Below, one piece after another: positions 26,403-34,520 of a stretch of 64,000 nucleotides of DNA. The position numbers and the translations under genes are program-made. Every line of letters starts with the position of its first letter. Within the stretch, counting starts at the first letter, position 1. Source of the stretch: Heliocidaris tuberculata. Lineage: Eukaryota; Echinodermata; Echinoidea; Camarodonta; Echinometridae. The notes beneath the pieces were generated by a model. That model made no database searches, had not been told where the DNA came from, and saw only the letters and a list, made by a program, of their open reading frames with translations. The stretch covers positions 24,942,393-25,006,392 of the forward strand of contig CM046837.1 of assembly GCA_025618425.1 (NCBI GenBank). Reading direction: 5' to 3'.

Positions 26403-29400
26403 GGCTGAGTCATCACAGGTTTTTCCAAACCCGGGTTTGACTCGAAAATTTCGGGCGGGGACCGGGTACCCGAACGGGAGTTCCCTACAACAGAAAATTT
26501 GAGAGTATGTAGTAACGGGAGTCAACAATCAAGGTAAAATTGCTTAACTAAAATGCAGCATACATGTAGAGGACAGTTACTGCATCCAAATCGATAAAAC
26601 AATGCTTTTCCTGAGAGAAATAACATTTCGGAATAAAAATAAAACATTAAGAAGTACAGCAAAATTGGGGGCTGAAAGAGGAAATCAAGCTTCGTGGTAC
26701 CGTGCACGTTAAGAAATGAAGTCAGAATGTGAGTCACCTGTGCCCAGTGCGCACGAATACAGCCCTAGACCGTAATACACACAGACAAGGGTCGAATATA
26801 ACTGATGTGATCGGATCAAAGTAAGCTTGAAAACAACTGAAAATACCACGTAAGCGACAACAAAAATACAAAATTACCGTAAAATAATTCTTTCCTTTGG
26901 CAAAAAACAGTATGGGTATCCATAATATTTCAAAGAAAAAAAGATGTTGGAGGATTGCGAGGGCACTTCTTATCGAGATTTAGGCAGCCATATTTGACAT
27001 TGTTCTGCGCAGCAAGACCGCAGATGGCGGCAGAGAGGAAGAAATTGCGGGCCTTACAGTATATCACTAGATGGCTAGCTGATCACCTGATCTAGTGCCC
27101 ACATTTATTTTTCCCCTCTGCTGCCATCTGCGGTCTTGCTACGCAGAACAATGTCAAATATGGCTGCCTAAATCTCGATAAGAAGTGCCCTCGCAATCCT
27201 CCAACATCTTTTTTTTCTTTGAAATATTATGGATACCCATACTATTTTTTTGCCAAAGAAAAGAATTGTTGAACGGTAATTTTTTATTTTTATTGTCGCT
27301 TACGTGGTATTTTGGGTTGTTTTCAAGCTTACTTTTGGCACGATCACATCAGCTATATTTGACCCTCGTCTGTGTGTATAAGGCTGTATTCGAGCGCACC
27401 GAGCAACGGTGACTCCCATTCTGACTTCATTTCAGAACGCGCACGGTAGTGCTGTAACTCGTAAGTGAAAACCCGACCCGTACCGTCCCGTAAAATCCGA
27501 TGATTTGCAGGCGGGACCCGCTGACCCGCCGGTTTTAAACCCGCAAGTCAATTTACCTTAAAAAAAATATTATTGCTGCAATTTAGTGAGATCTGGGTAC
27601 TTGGTGTGATTGTCTATCCGTACCATTGACAAAGGCTACAAACCATTTGATTTTTATTCGTTTGTTTGTTGGTAATCTGTTGAGTTAAATTATTCCAGCA
27701 GACAACACATTGCGACAGAGTTCATGCGAGGAGGATCGCTCTGTCAATCGACGAACTGGATCTGGAAGAAACCATACGGCCGACTCGTGATCGTACGCCC
27801 GTTGCATGAATGCACACTGGCTCGGGGCATGTCGCCGCGCCGCGCGCGCCGTATATCTAGCCAGAACGGAAGTGGTGCCGGTGTTGTCCAGATCCAGTTC
27901 AGTCACGGCGATTCACAACAATATTTGAAAATTCTACCCCGTCTACAAAAGAATCACGACAGAAATAAATACCTGGATCATCATCATGCTACTTTAAAAA
28001 ATCTTTTGATACTTGTGTATCTCCATATTATTTCCATATATGTTTTAGCTTTTCTTTCCAAACTTCTTAGTTGAGAGTTGACGTTACAAAATCAAAACAC
28101 GAAGTTGAACTTGAAAAACACACCCGGGCGCGGCCGTACCGTATACCGTACTGTACTCTGCGCGTGGTGCGTAGTACGTACACACACTGTCGACATGTGA
28201 CAAGCGCTTCACATGTGAAGAAACAGAAATCAGAAACAGAAACAAAACATTGTGCACAATGGAATTTCTGTTTTTGGCACATTCGATCGAAATCATCGAA
28301 CGATCACGAGAGAGGTGTTTCAGAGGGGGATGTTGCAAGAAACTTGCAATCAATCGCAAGCCAATTTTACATCTTCAAATAAATCATAAAGACTTTCAAT
28401 TTATTGTACATTTGTATTAATTGCAATGGATTCCTCGGGTCTGCTTCTAACTTCTAAAAACATAAAGGAAAAAACTTATCTGCAACAGTTAAAATTGATC
28501 TACCAGTTGGAAATTTGTGATTGAAATTTGCAATCGATTGCAAATTTAAGTTTCTTGCAACACCCATATAAAGTTGTTCATATTAAGTACAAATGACTTT
28601 TACGAACGACTGGAACATGTTCATCTGTGCTTTACTAACATTTTCTTGTCAATGTCTTTATTTTAATAAACTTTTATGATATTTTTTTTTTTTAACGAAA
28701 TACAAACATGATAATTTTCAATCAGACGTTAAGATTATCTCCATCAATTTTATTTTCTGCCGATGATTTAATTATTGATCATAATATGACAAGATTCAAG
28801 ATGATTGCGATCTGTGATCATCATATTTATAGTTGGATCGTAATTGGGCTAGCCAACTTAGCCAAGTCGGCTCTGAGTGTGTGAGAGAGAGAGACAGCCA
28901 CTGACCACGTGACTCATCATATAAATCAAGCGCTAGCTGCAATTAAGGGCGAGCTTTAATAATAGGCACTAGCGATGTAGTCGGTCGACCGCTAGTCTAG
29001 TTCTGGACGTTTGTAATTATTTTGTCCGTAAAACCCCATGTACGTGCACCTAGCGTATAACCAGGGAGGTGGAAGGGAGACGGCGCGAAGTCCTCTGATT
29101 CACTCTCCCAGTTTAATTACAAACGTCCAGAACTAGACTAGTCGACCGCCGGCGCTGGCCGCTAGCGCTAGCAATTTGCGGATATATATATGCAGCAAGT
29201 ATTTTGCCGAACTGTCTAGTCTCACTTCGTTGTTCAGAAGACAAAAATACGCTGGCAAATTTTTAGGAAATATCAATATCTCTAAAAGAATCCGTCACGT
29301 AAGAAACACAGGGTCCCAACTCCATTTCTTTTACCTTTTTAGTGTGTGTGTTTGGGAAAATTTTTGTGTGTGTTTCGTAACTTTCTTCTCCCTTTTCTTT

Positions 29401-29792
29401 CATACTACGGTCTGCGGGTTGGAGAATGAGCTCGGCTCGGCCCGCAACCCGCGATCGGGGGCATCCCGGCAGGTTAACCCGTACCGCAATGGGTTCGGGT
29501 TACGGGACTAGCGCACGGTACCGCCTAGCTTGAATCTTCCTCGCAGCTCTTATTTTTTTTTAGACTCATGAAAAGACCTATCGTAGTCTGAAATGATTTC
29601 CATTTATTACTGCAGCAAATATAATTGGATTACATTGAAATTCAGTTTGTGAATTGCATGTTTAAAGTTTTAAATTGCATTACATGTATATTAGTGCTAA
29701 AATTAATTTGGAAATACCCGAAATCCGAAAATGCAAACCCGGGTTTCAGGGTGACGGGCGGGGACCGGTCGGGGAACCGTTTCGACTCAGGC

Positions 29793-29889
<97 letters not shown>

Positions 29890-29933
29890 TCTGTGTTCTT
29901 CTTGTTTATTAATTCTGCCAATCATGGACTATA

Positions 29934-29990
<57 letters not shown>

Positions 29991-32900
29991 CTGTATCAAG
30001 CTGATAGCCCTCCTAAAGCTTGGAGACAACATATTAAGTAAAATGATATTTCCATTTATTGTTTTATTTTTTTTAGAAATATACTATGTAAAATTTTTGC
30101 AAACAATAGCCACTTCAGGTATCAACAGATAAATGTTAACAGCTGGGCAAGCCAGCAGTCCCCACAAAGAGAGTCCTGAATAGGCCAATCATATTGATTT
30201 GCTGTTGCTAAGATAATGTTACATGTATATGCCTCAATAATATTAAAAATTAAAAGTAACAAAGCATGTCTATAACATAAAACAAAAGATATTCATGGAG
30301 CATATCATGTATGAATAATTCACAGGAAACCTTACATCAGAGAAAGATGATAGTCACAATTTCATAATTCAACTCATAATACTTGGTAATGTATGGGCAT
30401 ACATACATTGTACACTGTATCCTGGACTTGCAAATGTATCAAAAGGCAAAAGAAACTATGATGTGCCTGAATTACAGACTGGGCAATTCTCTCTTCAAAT
30501 GGAAATGGATTTGGATCTCAAGACTTGAAGCTATTTTCTGCCAATGAGTGGGTGAAAATTGGCTGGTTCAAGACTGGGGGAGGTACTCAAAGATCAAGCT
30601 AGACCTGTACATGTGACTTGTGAAGACATTTTCCAGTTCTTCTAAAAATAAACAATTTTAATCAAACCTTCCTTTTAAACCAATGTGCATAGGGCATACA
30701 TGTACATTTTGCCAACTCCTTAAAACGGTGGCCACCACGGCATTGGAAAATGCATAAAATCTTGCCTCCCATTTTTAGAACTTAATATGCAGAGCGTGTA
30801 TTATGCATGTATACTTCAAAATCAAAATCTGTACAGAAAATTATATAATCCATAGGTGTACTGAGGGGGGGGGTGTGTTTTGGGTGTTATAGGTGTTCAA
30901 ACACCCCCTTAAGGTGTTCAAACACCTCCCTTTAGCAGTGTTTTAGGTGTTTAGAAATGAAATGAAAGCTTGTTTTTAACCCCAAAATGCTTTAGCTTGT
31001 CAGAGAATTTTGGAGTATTAAAAGAAGACACCCCAAAATGGTGAAGACCTTTTTATTTTGCTTGTCAGAGAATTTTGGAGTAAAAAGACAGCCTATAATG
31101 CTGATTTTTTTTCTCTCTCTCTCTCTTTCTTCTTTTTTTTTTTTTTTGCTTTTTTTTTTTTTTTTGCTTGTGAGAAAATGAAAATAAACACCCCCTTCAA
31201 AAAAAATCCTGGGTACACCACTGATATAATCCATAACAAAACTAGACCTTTGGAAATTAATGAAACTACAAATAGCATACTGTATGCCTATCTTCAATGG
31301 CAATTACTTTCAACCAAATAAATGGTTGTACAGATAGACCTATTAAAGTCTAAATATAGTCCAATGTACAACTGTATGTAGATATGTGAACTTGAAACTC
31401 TTTTCTTTGTTGTAGGCCTATATCCTGTTCAGACAGCCTTGCATTAAAAAAAAAATGATGTAATTGTGTATTCAAATGGGTGTATTACTCATGAGACATG
31501 TTTAAGTTGTATTTCTTTAACACACACTGGGATGAGATTAAGATCATTCCGTATTCTGTAAATATTTAATGTTGTAACAATCCAGTTCTCAATAGTTTCA
31601 AATTCCCCCTCAACCTCAATACATGAAGAGATTTTACAATTGTATAGTCCCGAGTATTAACATCCGAGTTCCAAGCTCCCCTTTCCTGTATCAAACTCTT
31701 CAAAAGTGCATCATAATCAGTCTCTCCTTAGAAACCTCTTTATCTCTCAAACATGAAGTTTAACTGTCAACAAGTCCTTGCTTTTTCATTTTCAGATTTA
31801 ATTAAGTTTCCTTCTTTCCTGATATTTGAGTGAAATCCACTCCACAAGGGGTTACCCTCTGAGACGAGTTCTTAAAGCCTGTCACCAGGAAATACATTAA
31901 AGGCCTGAATCTTAAGGGTGCAGCCATGTGTAAATAAGAACTCCACTCTGGAGCTGGAGAATAGATCCTATTTCCTGGACCCAAGAAATGTAATACCAAG
32001 AGCGATGTCTTCCTAACTGTCAATGACGCAGATTTGGTACCCATCTAATTAGATACATTGGAAGGCATACATGTACATATAAAGTATGAGGCTGATGGGA
32101 GCACAAATAAACTTTGGCCTATATCACTACTTGTATACAGTATCTTTCTATAGAATGCAACAGAGTTTGGAGAAAAAAAAAGGAAGGTATTTACACAAAG
32201 AAGGCTTTGCTAATATGTGAAAACTGATAGTATAGAGCCCTTCATTAAAAAGAAAAAAATTATACATGTAACGCCATTAGGTAAAAAATTAAATATCTAC
32301 ACATGTACATGTATGTTCATTTCTTGGGCAAATATGGGTTTAATTTGTTCCTTTATTGTTAATTTGGCTTCAAAAATAATGATTTGATATCACACTTCAC
32401 TGCATTCACATTGCATAATATGCAGCTTTTTTTTTTTTTTTCTTTTTGTGTTTTAATAGTTGATGCAAATAAGGATGTTCGTACATGTACATGTATCTTA
32501 ATAGAATATGAACGCACCCCACATGGTAACATAATGTGACCTTTCTCCCATGACGCAAGTTCATATAACCTGCATAACCACGGAACCAACCAGACTAGCC
32601 TTGTTTTCATTAAATTGTGATCCAAGACGCCAGGCAGCAGTGCCTGTGATAATCAGGTCAGTGTCCCCAAGCCTGACACCAGTTGATATCTTCTGTACTG
32701 CAGAGTGAGCCAACAGAAACTCTATGGTTTTTATTCTACTAAAATTTAAACCCAAAGCTGGGTCAAAGCTTAGTCTAAAGTCCAGTGTAATGAAGGAAGT
32801 TAGACTAAGATTTAAGTTTTGCCTTTGTTCAACATACTGTAGATGTATCTTAGTCCAATTGTCAGGTTTAACTGAATCACCCAGTTAAGTAGAATACTGG

Positions 32901-34141
32901 TCAATGGATGTGTGAGGGGGGTAGGGGGCGGCTGTGAAAAGGATTTGAGATGATAAAAGTATATGACAGTTGATGTGATGATAATCTTTTAATGTGAACA
33001 CATTCCTGCCTGAAAACATGACCTTTTTCTGATGGCTGTCTACAAGTTCATAAACCCTAGAAACGAAAGGAACCAGCCTTGTTTTCATTAAATTGTAAGC
33101 ACAGACTCCAGAGGTGTCTGTGATAATAGGGTCAATGTCTTCAAGCATGGCACAAGAAACTTATCCACAGTGGGAGCCTGTGGGCATCCATGGGGAGGAG
33201 GGGGGTGGGGAAGGAAAATTGAAACATGAGAATGATCCTTCAATGTTTTTTTGTCAGGGATGCAAATGGTGATATGTATCTATAGCCTGAAACCTCTCGA
33301 AAGTTGGCATTCTGGAGCTCTAGACATAATAAGCAGTTTCACAATAATCTTAGACATGGACGGTGATTCTGAAATTAGGCTACTGTCACTCTCGTTTTTG
33401 ATGGCAGTGAGTAGTTTGACTCAAAACACAGATAAAGGGTTGTATTTCATGAGCATGGAAGCTGCTGATTTCAAAATACAATCATAGGGTAGCAACCTCA
33501 CTTTTGATGATCCCCTTGTTTTTCAATTTTTTGGAACAAGAAATCAAAGCGATTTTCTCAATCGGCACTTTTTCCTGATAGTAATTACCTGTTTTACAGT
33601 CTTTCAGAGCATACATGTCATGTGCATGCATGGAGCCTAATAATATTATCAAAATGATTTAATTTTGCAATAAAACTCATAATAGTCTACCCAATGCGAT
33701 GCGGGAAATACACGTAGTCATTTTTTTAGCTGTTGAATCTCATGTTCTATGAATAATTCAAGGTTACTTCTAAAAAGGTGCTTGCATCCCCCTTCCTTTT
33801 TTTCATAAAGTTATGAGGAAGACTTTATAACTTTTTTTGTATATTTGGCCTAATCAATATCCCAATATCTCACCTTGATCCCTAGTGGCATCCAGTTTGG
33901 TGACCTTGTCGGACAGCTTGTCGATGCGGTCCTGCAGAATGTTGGCTCTCCCTGACAGTCCCATGGCTTCCCTGTACAGCTCCCCAAAGATATCCTCTGC
34001 ATGCTTGCCTAAGTTGCTCAGCTGACGGATGATGCTGGCTAGTGTGTAGTTGGTGACGCACTCCAACTCATTGTTGATGCCCTGGCCGATGTCCACGCGA
34101 CTGACCAGGACAGGCTCGACCTCTCGCTTGATCAACGGCAT
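5536..34141 (-). CDS. WASF: WASF/WAVE (SCAR) family protein, spliced gene
   Basis: WAVE proteins are the catalytic subunit of the WAVE regulatory complex, which relays Rac signals to the Arp2/3 complex to nucleate branched actin at the plasma membrane. Read with exons 2, 3a, 4, 5 and 6, and allowing for one missing base in exon 5, the product is about 517 residues, in the usual WAVE range (about 500-560). Domain order is canonical: N-terminal WAVE homology domain (exon 2 and 3a), basic region (exon 4), proline-rich region (exon 5), then WH2-central-acidic module (exons 5/6) ending in EAEWSDED. All introns show GT-AG borders with consistent phases. The intron between exons 2 and 3a is about 21 kb and packed with transposons. 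Which vertebrate paralogue is closest cannot be told; invertebrates usually have one gene. The family assignment is very secure. Confidence 0.95.
6006..6324. mobile_element. MITE in last WASF intron (GGCCCATATT ends, ATT duplication)
   Basis: Terminal inverted repeats GGCCCATATTCTCGA and (right end, reverse complement) GGCCCATATTATCGA, followed on both sides by TAACTTAAGCC-like sequence. The 3-bp target duplication ATT is perfect, which fits PIF/Harbinger-type elements by target length. No coding capacity. Confidence 0.75.
7129..7968 (-). CDS. WASF: WASF exon 5: proline-rich region and start of WH2, with apparent 1-base deletion
   Basis: A strong acceptor (CTTTTCATTCAACAG) precedes 7968; the donor AAG|GTTTGT follows 7129. 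The exon opens in phase 0 with [20 protein letters not shown], continues with a serine/glutamine-rich linker and then several blocks of five to seven prolines, the usual binding sites for profilin and SH3 proteins such as IRSp53/Abi partners. The last 38 codons, PAPASNPNN to [14 protein letters not shown], are the start of the WH2 motif but sit in a different frame from the proline blocks. The exon is 840 bases; a length of 841 would join both parts. The switch must occur between the stops at 7268-7270/7259-7261 (WH2 frame) and about 7258. Left unaltered, the main frame runs to a stop at about 7144 and loses the WH2-acidic module. Confidence 0.9.
8482..8625. mobile_element. Short hairpin MITE in WASF intron 4
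   Basis: About 55-bp inverted arms (GGCCCTTTCGCATCAAAAGT at the left) around a centre containing CTGATTGGTTGAAAATCA. The whole 144 bp folds into one hairpin. The centre resembles the AGCCAATCAGA core of the elements at 10135 and 37549. Confidence 0.7.
8626..9354. other. WASF intron sequence, no gene seen
   Basis: AT-rich intronic sequence without recognisable repeats or exons; three diverged stretches of CAAGGGA/ACAAAC-type sequence near 8890-9040 look like degraded repeat. Confidence 0.5.
9355..9472 (-). CDS. WASF: WASF exon 4: end of WHD and basic region
   Basis: Acceptor CTTTCTCCATTGCAG precedes 9472 and donor GTAGGT follows 9355. The 118 bases encode [20 protein letters not shown], then [19 protein letters not shown]. 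The first part is the highly conserved DGKEGLKFYT-type segment of WAVE; the lysine/arginine run is the basic region that binds acidic phospholipids. It accepts either exon 3a or 3b: both end with AG, completing an arginine codon with the first G of this exon, and it ends in phase 0 into exon 5. Confidence 0.95.
9932..10079 (-). CDS. WASF: WASF exon 3b: predicted mutually exclusive alternative to exon 3a
   Basis: 148 bases between an AACAG acceptor and a CAG|GTAATC donor. In frame from exon 2 it reads [20 protein letters not shown], then [20 protein letters not shown] and [10 protein letters not shown]. Its last 25 residues align without gaps to those of exon 3a with ten identities, including a Tyr and the LxLLNxFR end. 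Start phase (1) and end phase (2) equal those of 3a. If 3a and 3b were both spliced in, a TGA arises five codons into 3b; if both are skipped, exon 4 is read out of frame. The N-terminal half diverges from the LQDI(H/T)MRKAF segment that 3a keeps, so the 3b form should differ in the WHD/meander region that contacts Sra1 and Nap1. The acceptor tract is weak. No transcript evidence is available here. Confidence 0.75.
10135..10282. mobile_element. 148-bp MITE next to WASF exon 3b
   Basis: Inverted ends GGGGCCCCGTTTCATGAAAC and (right end, reverse complement) AGCCCTGTTTCCATAAAAC, a matching inner TATCAATAACA, and a 3-bp TCA duplication. The centre holds TCTGATTGGCTGAGAG, shared in the opposite sense with the element at 37549. 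It lies 55 bp upstream of the exon 3b acceptor in the gene's sense. Confidence 0.75.
10884..11268 (+). mobile_element. TTAA MITE family B, copy 1
   Basis: One of four copies (also 13998, 18679 and 49301) of a 370-392 bp element. Ends read AAAGGGAAGCTTGAGTTCTG and the inverse CAGAAGTCAACTTTACCTTTAA; the left TTAA is mutated to TCAA. Internal landmarks are GAGCTTTCTCATTC and TGTTCGGGCCGAACA. Confidence 0.85.
11745..12154 (+). mobile_element. piggyBac-like MITE family A, copy 1
   Basis: 410 bp bounded by TTAA on both sides, ends TTAACCCTTTCGCCAC and CCTGAAAAGGTTAA. The most diverged of five copies. Landmarks are TTTGTGGTTTGGCTCAATAA and TGCCAGGAATTTT. No open frame. Confidence 0.85.
12155..12551. 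other. WASF intron sequence near exon 3a donor, no gene seen
   Basis: Contains a short stray match to the GAGCTTTCTCATTC landmark of family B at about 12250, so it may include a degraded fragment of that repeat. Confidence 0.45.
12552..12705 (-). CDS. WASF: WASF exon 3a: WAVE homology domain, canonical version
   Basis: 154 bases between acceptor CTTTCTCCATCAG and donor CAG|GTAGAG. Joined to exon 2 it reads [17 protein letters not shown], then [20 protein letters not shown] and SLLNQFR. This follows the vertebrate WAVE pattern LSLQDITMRKAF...ETYDVCEQPPPLNILTPYR closely. The tyrosine in [11 protein letters not shown] sits at the position phosphorylated by Abl-type kinases in vertebrate WAVE (family knowledge). 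Phase 1 in, phase 2 out, the same as exon 3b. Confidence 0.95.
12706..13997. other. WASF intron 2 (21 kb), proximal part, no gene seen
   Basis: AT-rich with ACATGTA runs and a short (TA)n at 13505-13518. No recognisable exon. Confidence 0.5.
13998..14389 (+). mobile_element. TTAA MITE family B, copy 2
   Basis: 392 bp, TTAA on both sides, ends TTAAGAGAAGGTTGAGTTCT and AACTCAATTTTATCTTTAA. The internal TGTTCGGGCCGAACATG palindrome is intact. Confidence 0.9.
14390..16733. other. WASF intron 2, no gene seen
   Basis: Unassigned AT-rich sequence with many ACATGTA hexamers (15000, 15254, 15680, 16500). Short ATG-started frames here have no splice context or recognisable protein motif. Confidence 0.45.
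16734..16778 (+). repeat. Tandem repeat, 18-bp unit, about 2.5 copies
   Basis: GTTGTAGTGCAACATGCC is repeated twice and partly a third time just left of a transposon insertion. Confidence 0.9.
16822..18076. mobile_element. hAT-like nonautonomous element with perfect 8-bp duplication
   Basis: The 8-bp sequence GTTGTGAT occurs directly before 16822 and directly after 18076. Ends read CAGAGTCGGAAATA and, reversed, CAGCCCAGCCTAGGAAATA. The interior holds GGGGGCGAC/CGCCCCC stretches, poly-A runs and GTAGCCCC repeats, but no transposase. The 8-bp duplication and CAG terminus fit the hAT superfamily. Confidence 0.75.
18129..18544 (+). mobile_element. piggyBac-like MITE family A, copy 2
   Basis: 416 bp, TTAACCCTTTCAGGACA to TGTCCTGAAAGGGTTAA: the ends are a perfect inverted repeat including both TTAA sites. 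Confidence 0.9.
18679..19049 (+). mobile_element. TTAA MITE family B, copy 3
   Basis: About 371 bp; left end diverged (TATAAGAGAAAGATGAGTTC), right end CCAGAACTCAACTTTATCTTTAA. The FGGCCGAA-type central palindrome is decayed. Confidence 0.8.
19165..19580 (+). mobile_element. piggyBac-like MITE family A, copy 3
   Basis: 416 bp, TTAACCCTTTCGAGACA to TGTCTTGAAAGGGTTAA, TTAA at both edges. Confidence 0.9.
19581..22802. other. WASF intron 2, no gene seen
   Basis: Contains (TGGTC)n-like GGTCT repeats at 19740-19758, a C homopolymer at 20772, a (TC)n run at 20890-20912, many ACATGTA and AGGCCTAC motifs, and CTT/CCT-rich sequence at 22440-22520. No recognisable exon. Confidence 0.45.
23191..23602 (+). 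repeat. Direct duplication, about 230-bp unit, two copies
   Basis: CACATGTGTTAATTGGTGTT starts a block at about 23199 and again at about 23428, and both blocks end near TTTATTTGC(C/T)TGAATTTCCC. Copies differ at roughly one base in ten. Inside the hAT-like element. Confidence 0.85.
25076..25195 (+). pseudogene. Possible remnant of hAT-type transposase start (39 aa)
   Basis: An ATG-started frame reads [15 protein letters not shown], then an Ala/Glu-rich stretch, and stops after 39 residues, 116 bases from the right terminus. The S-L-x-x-FF-S-K opening resembles the start of many TTF-type hAT transposases. A start codon so close to the right end suggests the coding body was deleted. A chance match cannot be excluded. 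Confidence 0.35.
25312..26336. other. WASF intron 2, no gene seen
   Basis: Contains a TACATG/ACATGT run at 26276-26303; otherwise unassigned AT-rich sequence. Confidence 0.45.
26341..26399. repeat. (TA)n microsatellite at left edge of a 3.4-kb element
   Basis: Alternating TATG then about 40 bases of pure TA, ending directly at the terminal ATTAGGGCTGAGTC. Confidence 0.95.
26697..27453. repeat. Large palindrome, arms about 345 bp
   Basis: 26697-27043 is the inverse of about 27106-27453, with a spacer of about 60 bp and near-identity through GATGTTGGAGGATTGCGAGG and AATGTCAAATATGGCTGCC. Transcribed, it would give a long hairpin RNA. Confidence 0.85.
28990..29155. repeat. Inverted repeat, about 35-bp arms
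   Basis: CTAGTCTAGTTCTGGACGTT and TGTAATTA at about 28992-29020 recur inverted at 29113-29143 (TAATTACAAACGTCCAGAAC), spaced about 95 bp. Confidence 0.85.
29797..29988. repeat. Two (TA)n microsatellite blocks
   Basis: About 90 bases of TA (29797-29887), 50 bases of unique sequence, then about 50 bases more (29938-29988). Confidence 0.97.
29989..30850. other. WASF intron 2, no gene seen
   Basis: Unassigned AT-rich sequence with no repeat boundary or exon I can recognise. Confidence 0.45.
30851..31223. mobile_element. 373-bp hAT-type MITE with perfect 8-bp duplication
   Basis: ATATAATC precedes 30851 and follows 31223 exactly. Ends CATAGGTGTACTGAGG and, reversed, CAGTGGTGTACCCAGG. The interior has a direct repeat GCTTGTCAGAGAATTTTGG (two copies about 65 bp apart), AAACACCCCC stretches and a T-rich tract. 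Confidence 0.85.
31224..32459. other. WASF intron 2, no gene seen
   Basis: Unassigned; ACATGTACATGTA at 32300-32315. Confidence 0.45.
32475..33160. repeat. Old tandem duplication, about 475-bp unit
   Basis: GCCTTGTTTTCATTAAATTGT occurs at about 32599 and 33074, with matching flanks (CAAGTTCATA before, CAGTG.CTGTGATAAT and GTCA.TGTC after). Copies are considerably diverged. Confidence 0.7.
33161..33873. other. WASF intron 2, first part after exon 2 donor, no gene seen
   Basis: Unassigned; includes a G-rich stretch at 33193-33210. Confidence 0.45.
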
Positions 34142-34167
34142 CTCGGTTTGGTCATCTCACGGCTCAC
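33874..34167 (-). CDS. WASF: WASF exon 2: start codon and N-terminal WAVE homology domain
   Basis: Acceptor GTATTTTACCATAG precedes 34167; 26 bases of 5' UTR lead to ATG at 34141-34139 (G at -3). The coding part gives [20 protein letters not shown], then [40 protein letters not shown] and further residues to [11 protein letters not shown], ending in phase 1 at the GTGAGA donor. MPL(I/V)[10 protein letters not shown], [13 protein letters not shown] and the following heptad helix are hallmarks of the WAVE homology domain, which packs with Abi and HSPC300 in the regulatory complex. The start is secure because MPL(V/I)KR is the universal family N-terminus. Confidence 0.97.
34132..34155 (-). promoter_or_regulatory. 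Upstream ORF overlapping the WASF start codon
   Basis: An ATG 14 bases before the WASF ATG, in another frame, encodes MTKPRCR and ends in TGA ten bases inside the WASF coding region. If exon 2 is spliced at 34167, every mRNA carries it. Overlapping uORFs usually lower translation of the main frame. Confidence 0.5.
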
Positions 34168-34207
34168 CTATGGTAAAATACAGAAATATTGGACAAACAC
34201 AATTTAT

Positions 34208-34520
34208 TGGAGGTATGGTGGTATAGTGGTTCATCCACTTGACTTTCAATCAAGAGGATGAGGGCTCCAATACTAGCCTGGGTCTAACATCCTTTGGCAA
34301 GACAACTGCCACTCTCCATCCACATGTCAATGCATAGAGTAAATGCTAGAGCACTATCTGGCAGCTCGGCTATGACGTGGGTAATAGCAGCATGGAGCAC
34401 CATGAGCCCCACGACGTAAGGGACACGAGCGCTATGCCAGAACACAGTGTTGTTGTTAACATTTGTTTCTGCTGTTATTATTATCATCTTCCATTCATCA
34501 TTATCATTATCATCAATTCT
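34208..34520 (+). repeat. tRNA-derived SINE
   Basis: Starts with a tRNA-like part: GGTGGTATAGTGGTTCATCC (A box) and an anticodon stem-loop CTTGA-CTTTCAA-TCAAG, with a degraded B box. A tRNA-unrelated body follows (ACGTAAGGGACACGAGCGCT) and a tail of ATT/ATC repeats, typical of SINEs. It lies in the intron 5' to WASF exon 2. Confidence 0.7.

Larger units (their letters stand above)
26399..29796. mobile_element. 3.4-kb nonautonomous DNA transposon inserted in TA repeat
   Basis: Ends ATTAGGGCTGAGTC and (right end, reverse complement) ATTAGGCCTGAGTC, each directly bordered by (TA)n. Inside both ends is a GC-rich stretch with AAACCCGGGTTT and GGGCGGGGACCGG, and similar CCCG/CGGGTT repeats recur at 27470-27540 and 29400-29510. 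It carries a large palindrome (26697-27453) and a smaller inverted pair near 29000/29130. No transposase is recognisable. The target duplication cannot be read because the flanks are TA repeats. Confidence 0.65.

Noticed and set aside
29675..30004. Long IYIYIY frames
   Set aside because: Translation of (TA)n repeats.
34208..34280. Functional tRNA-Glu(TTC)
   Set aside because: The B box is degraded and a SINE body and tail follow.
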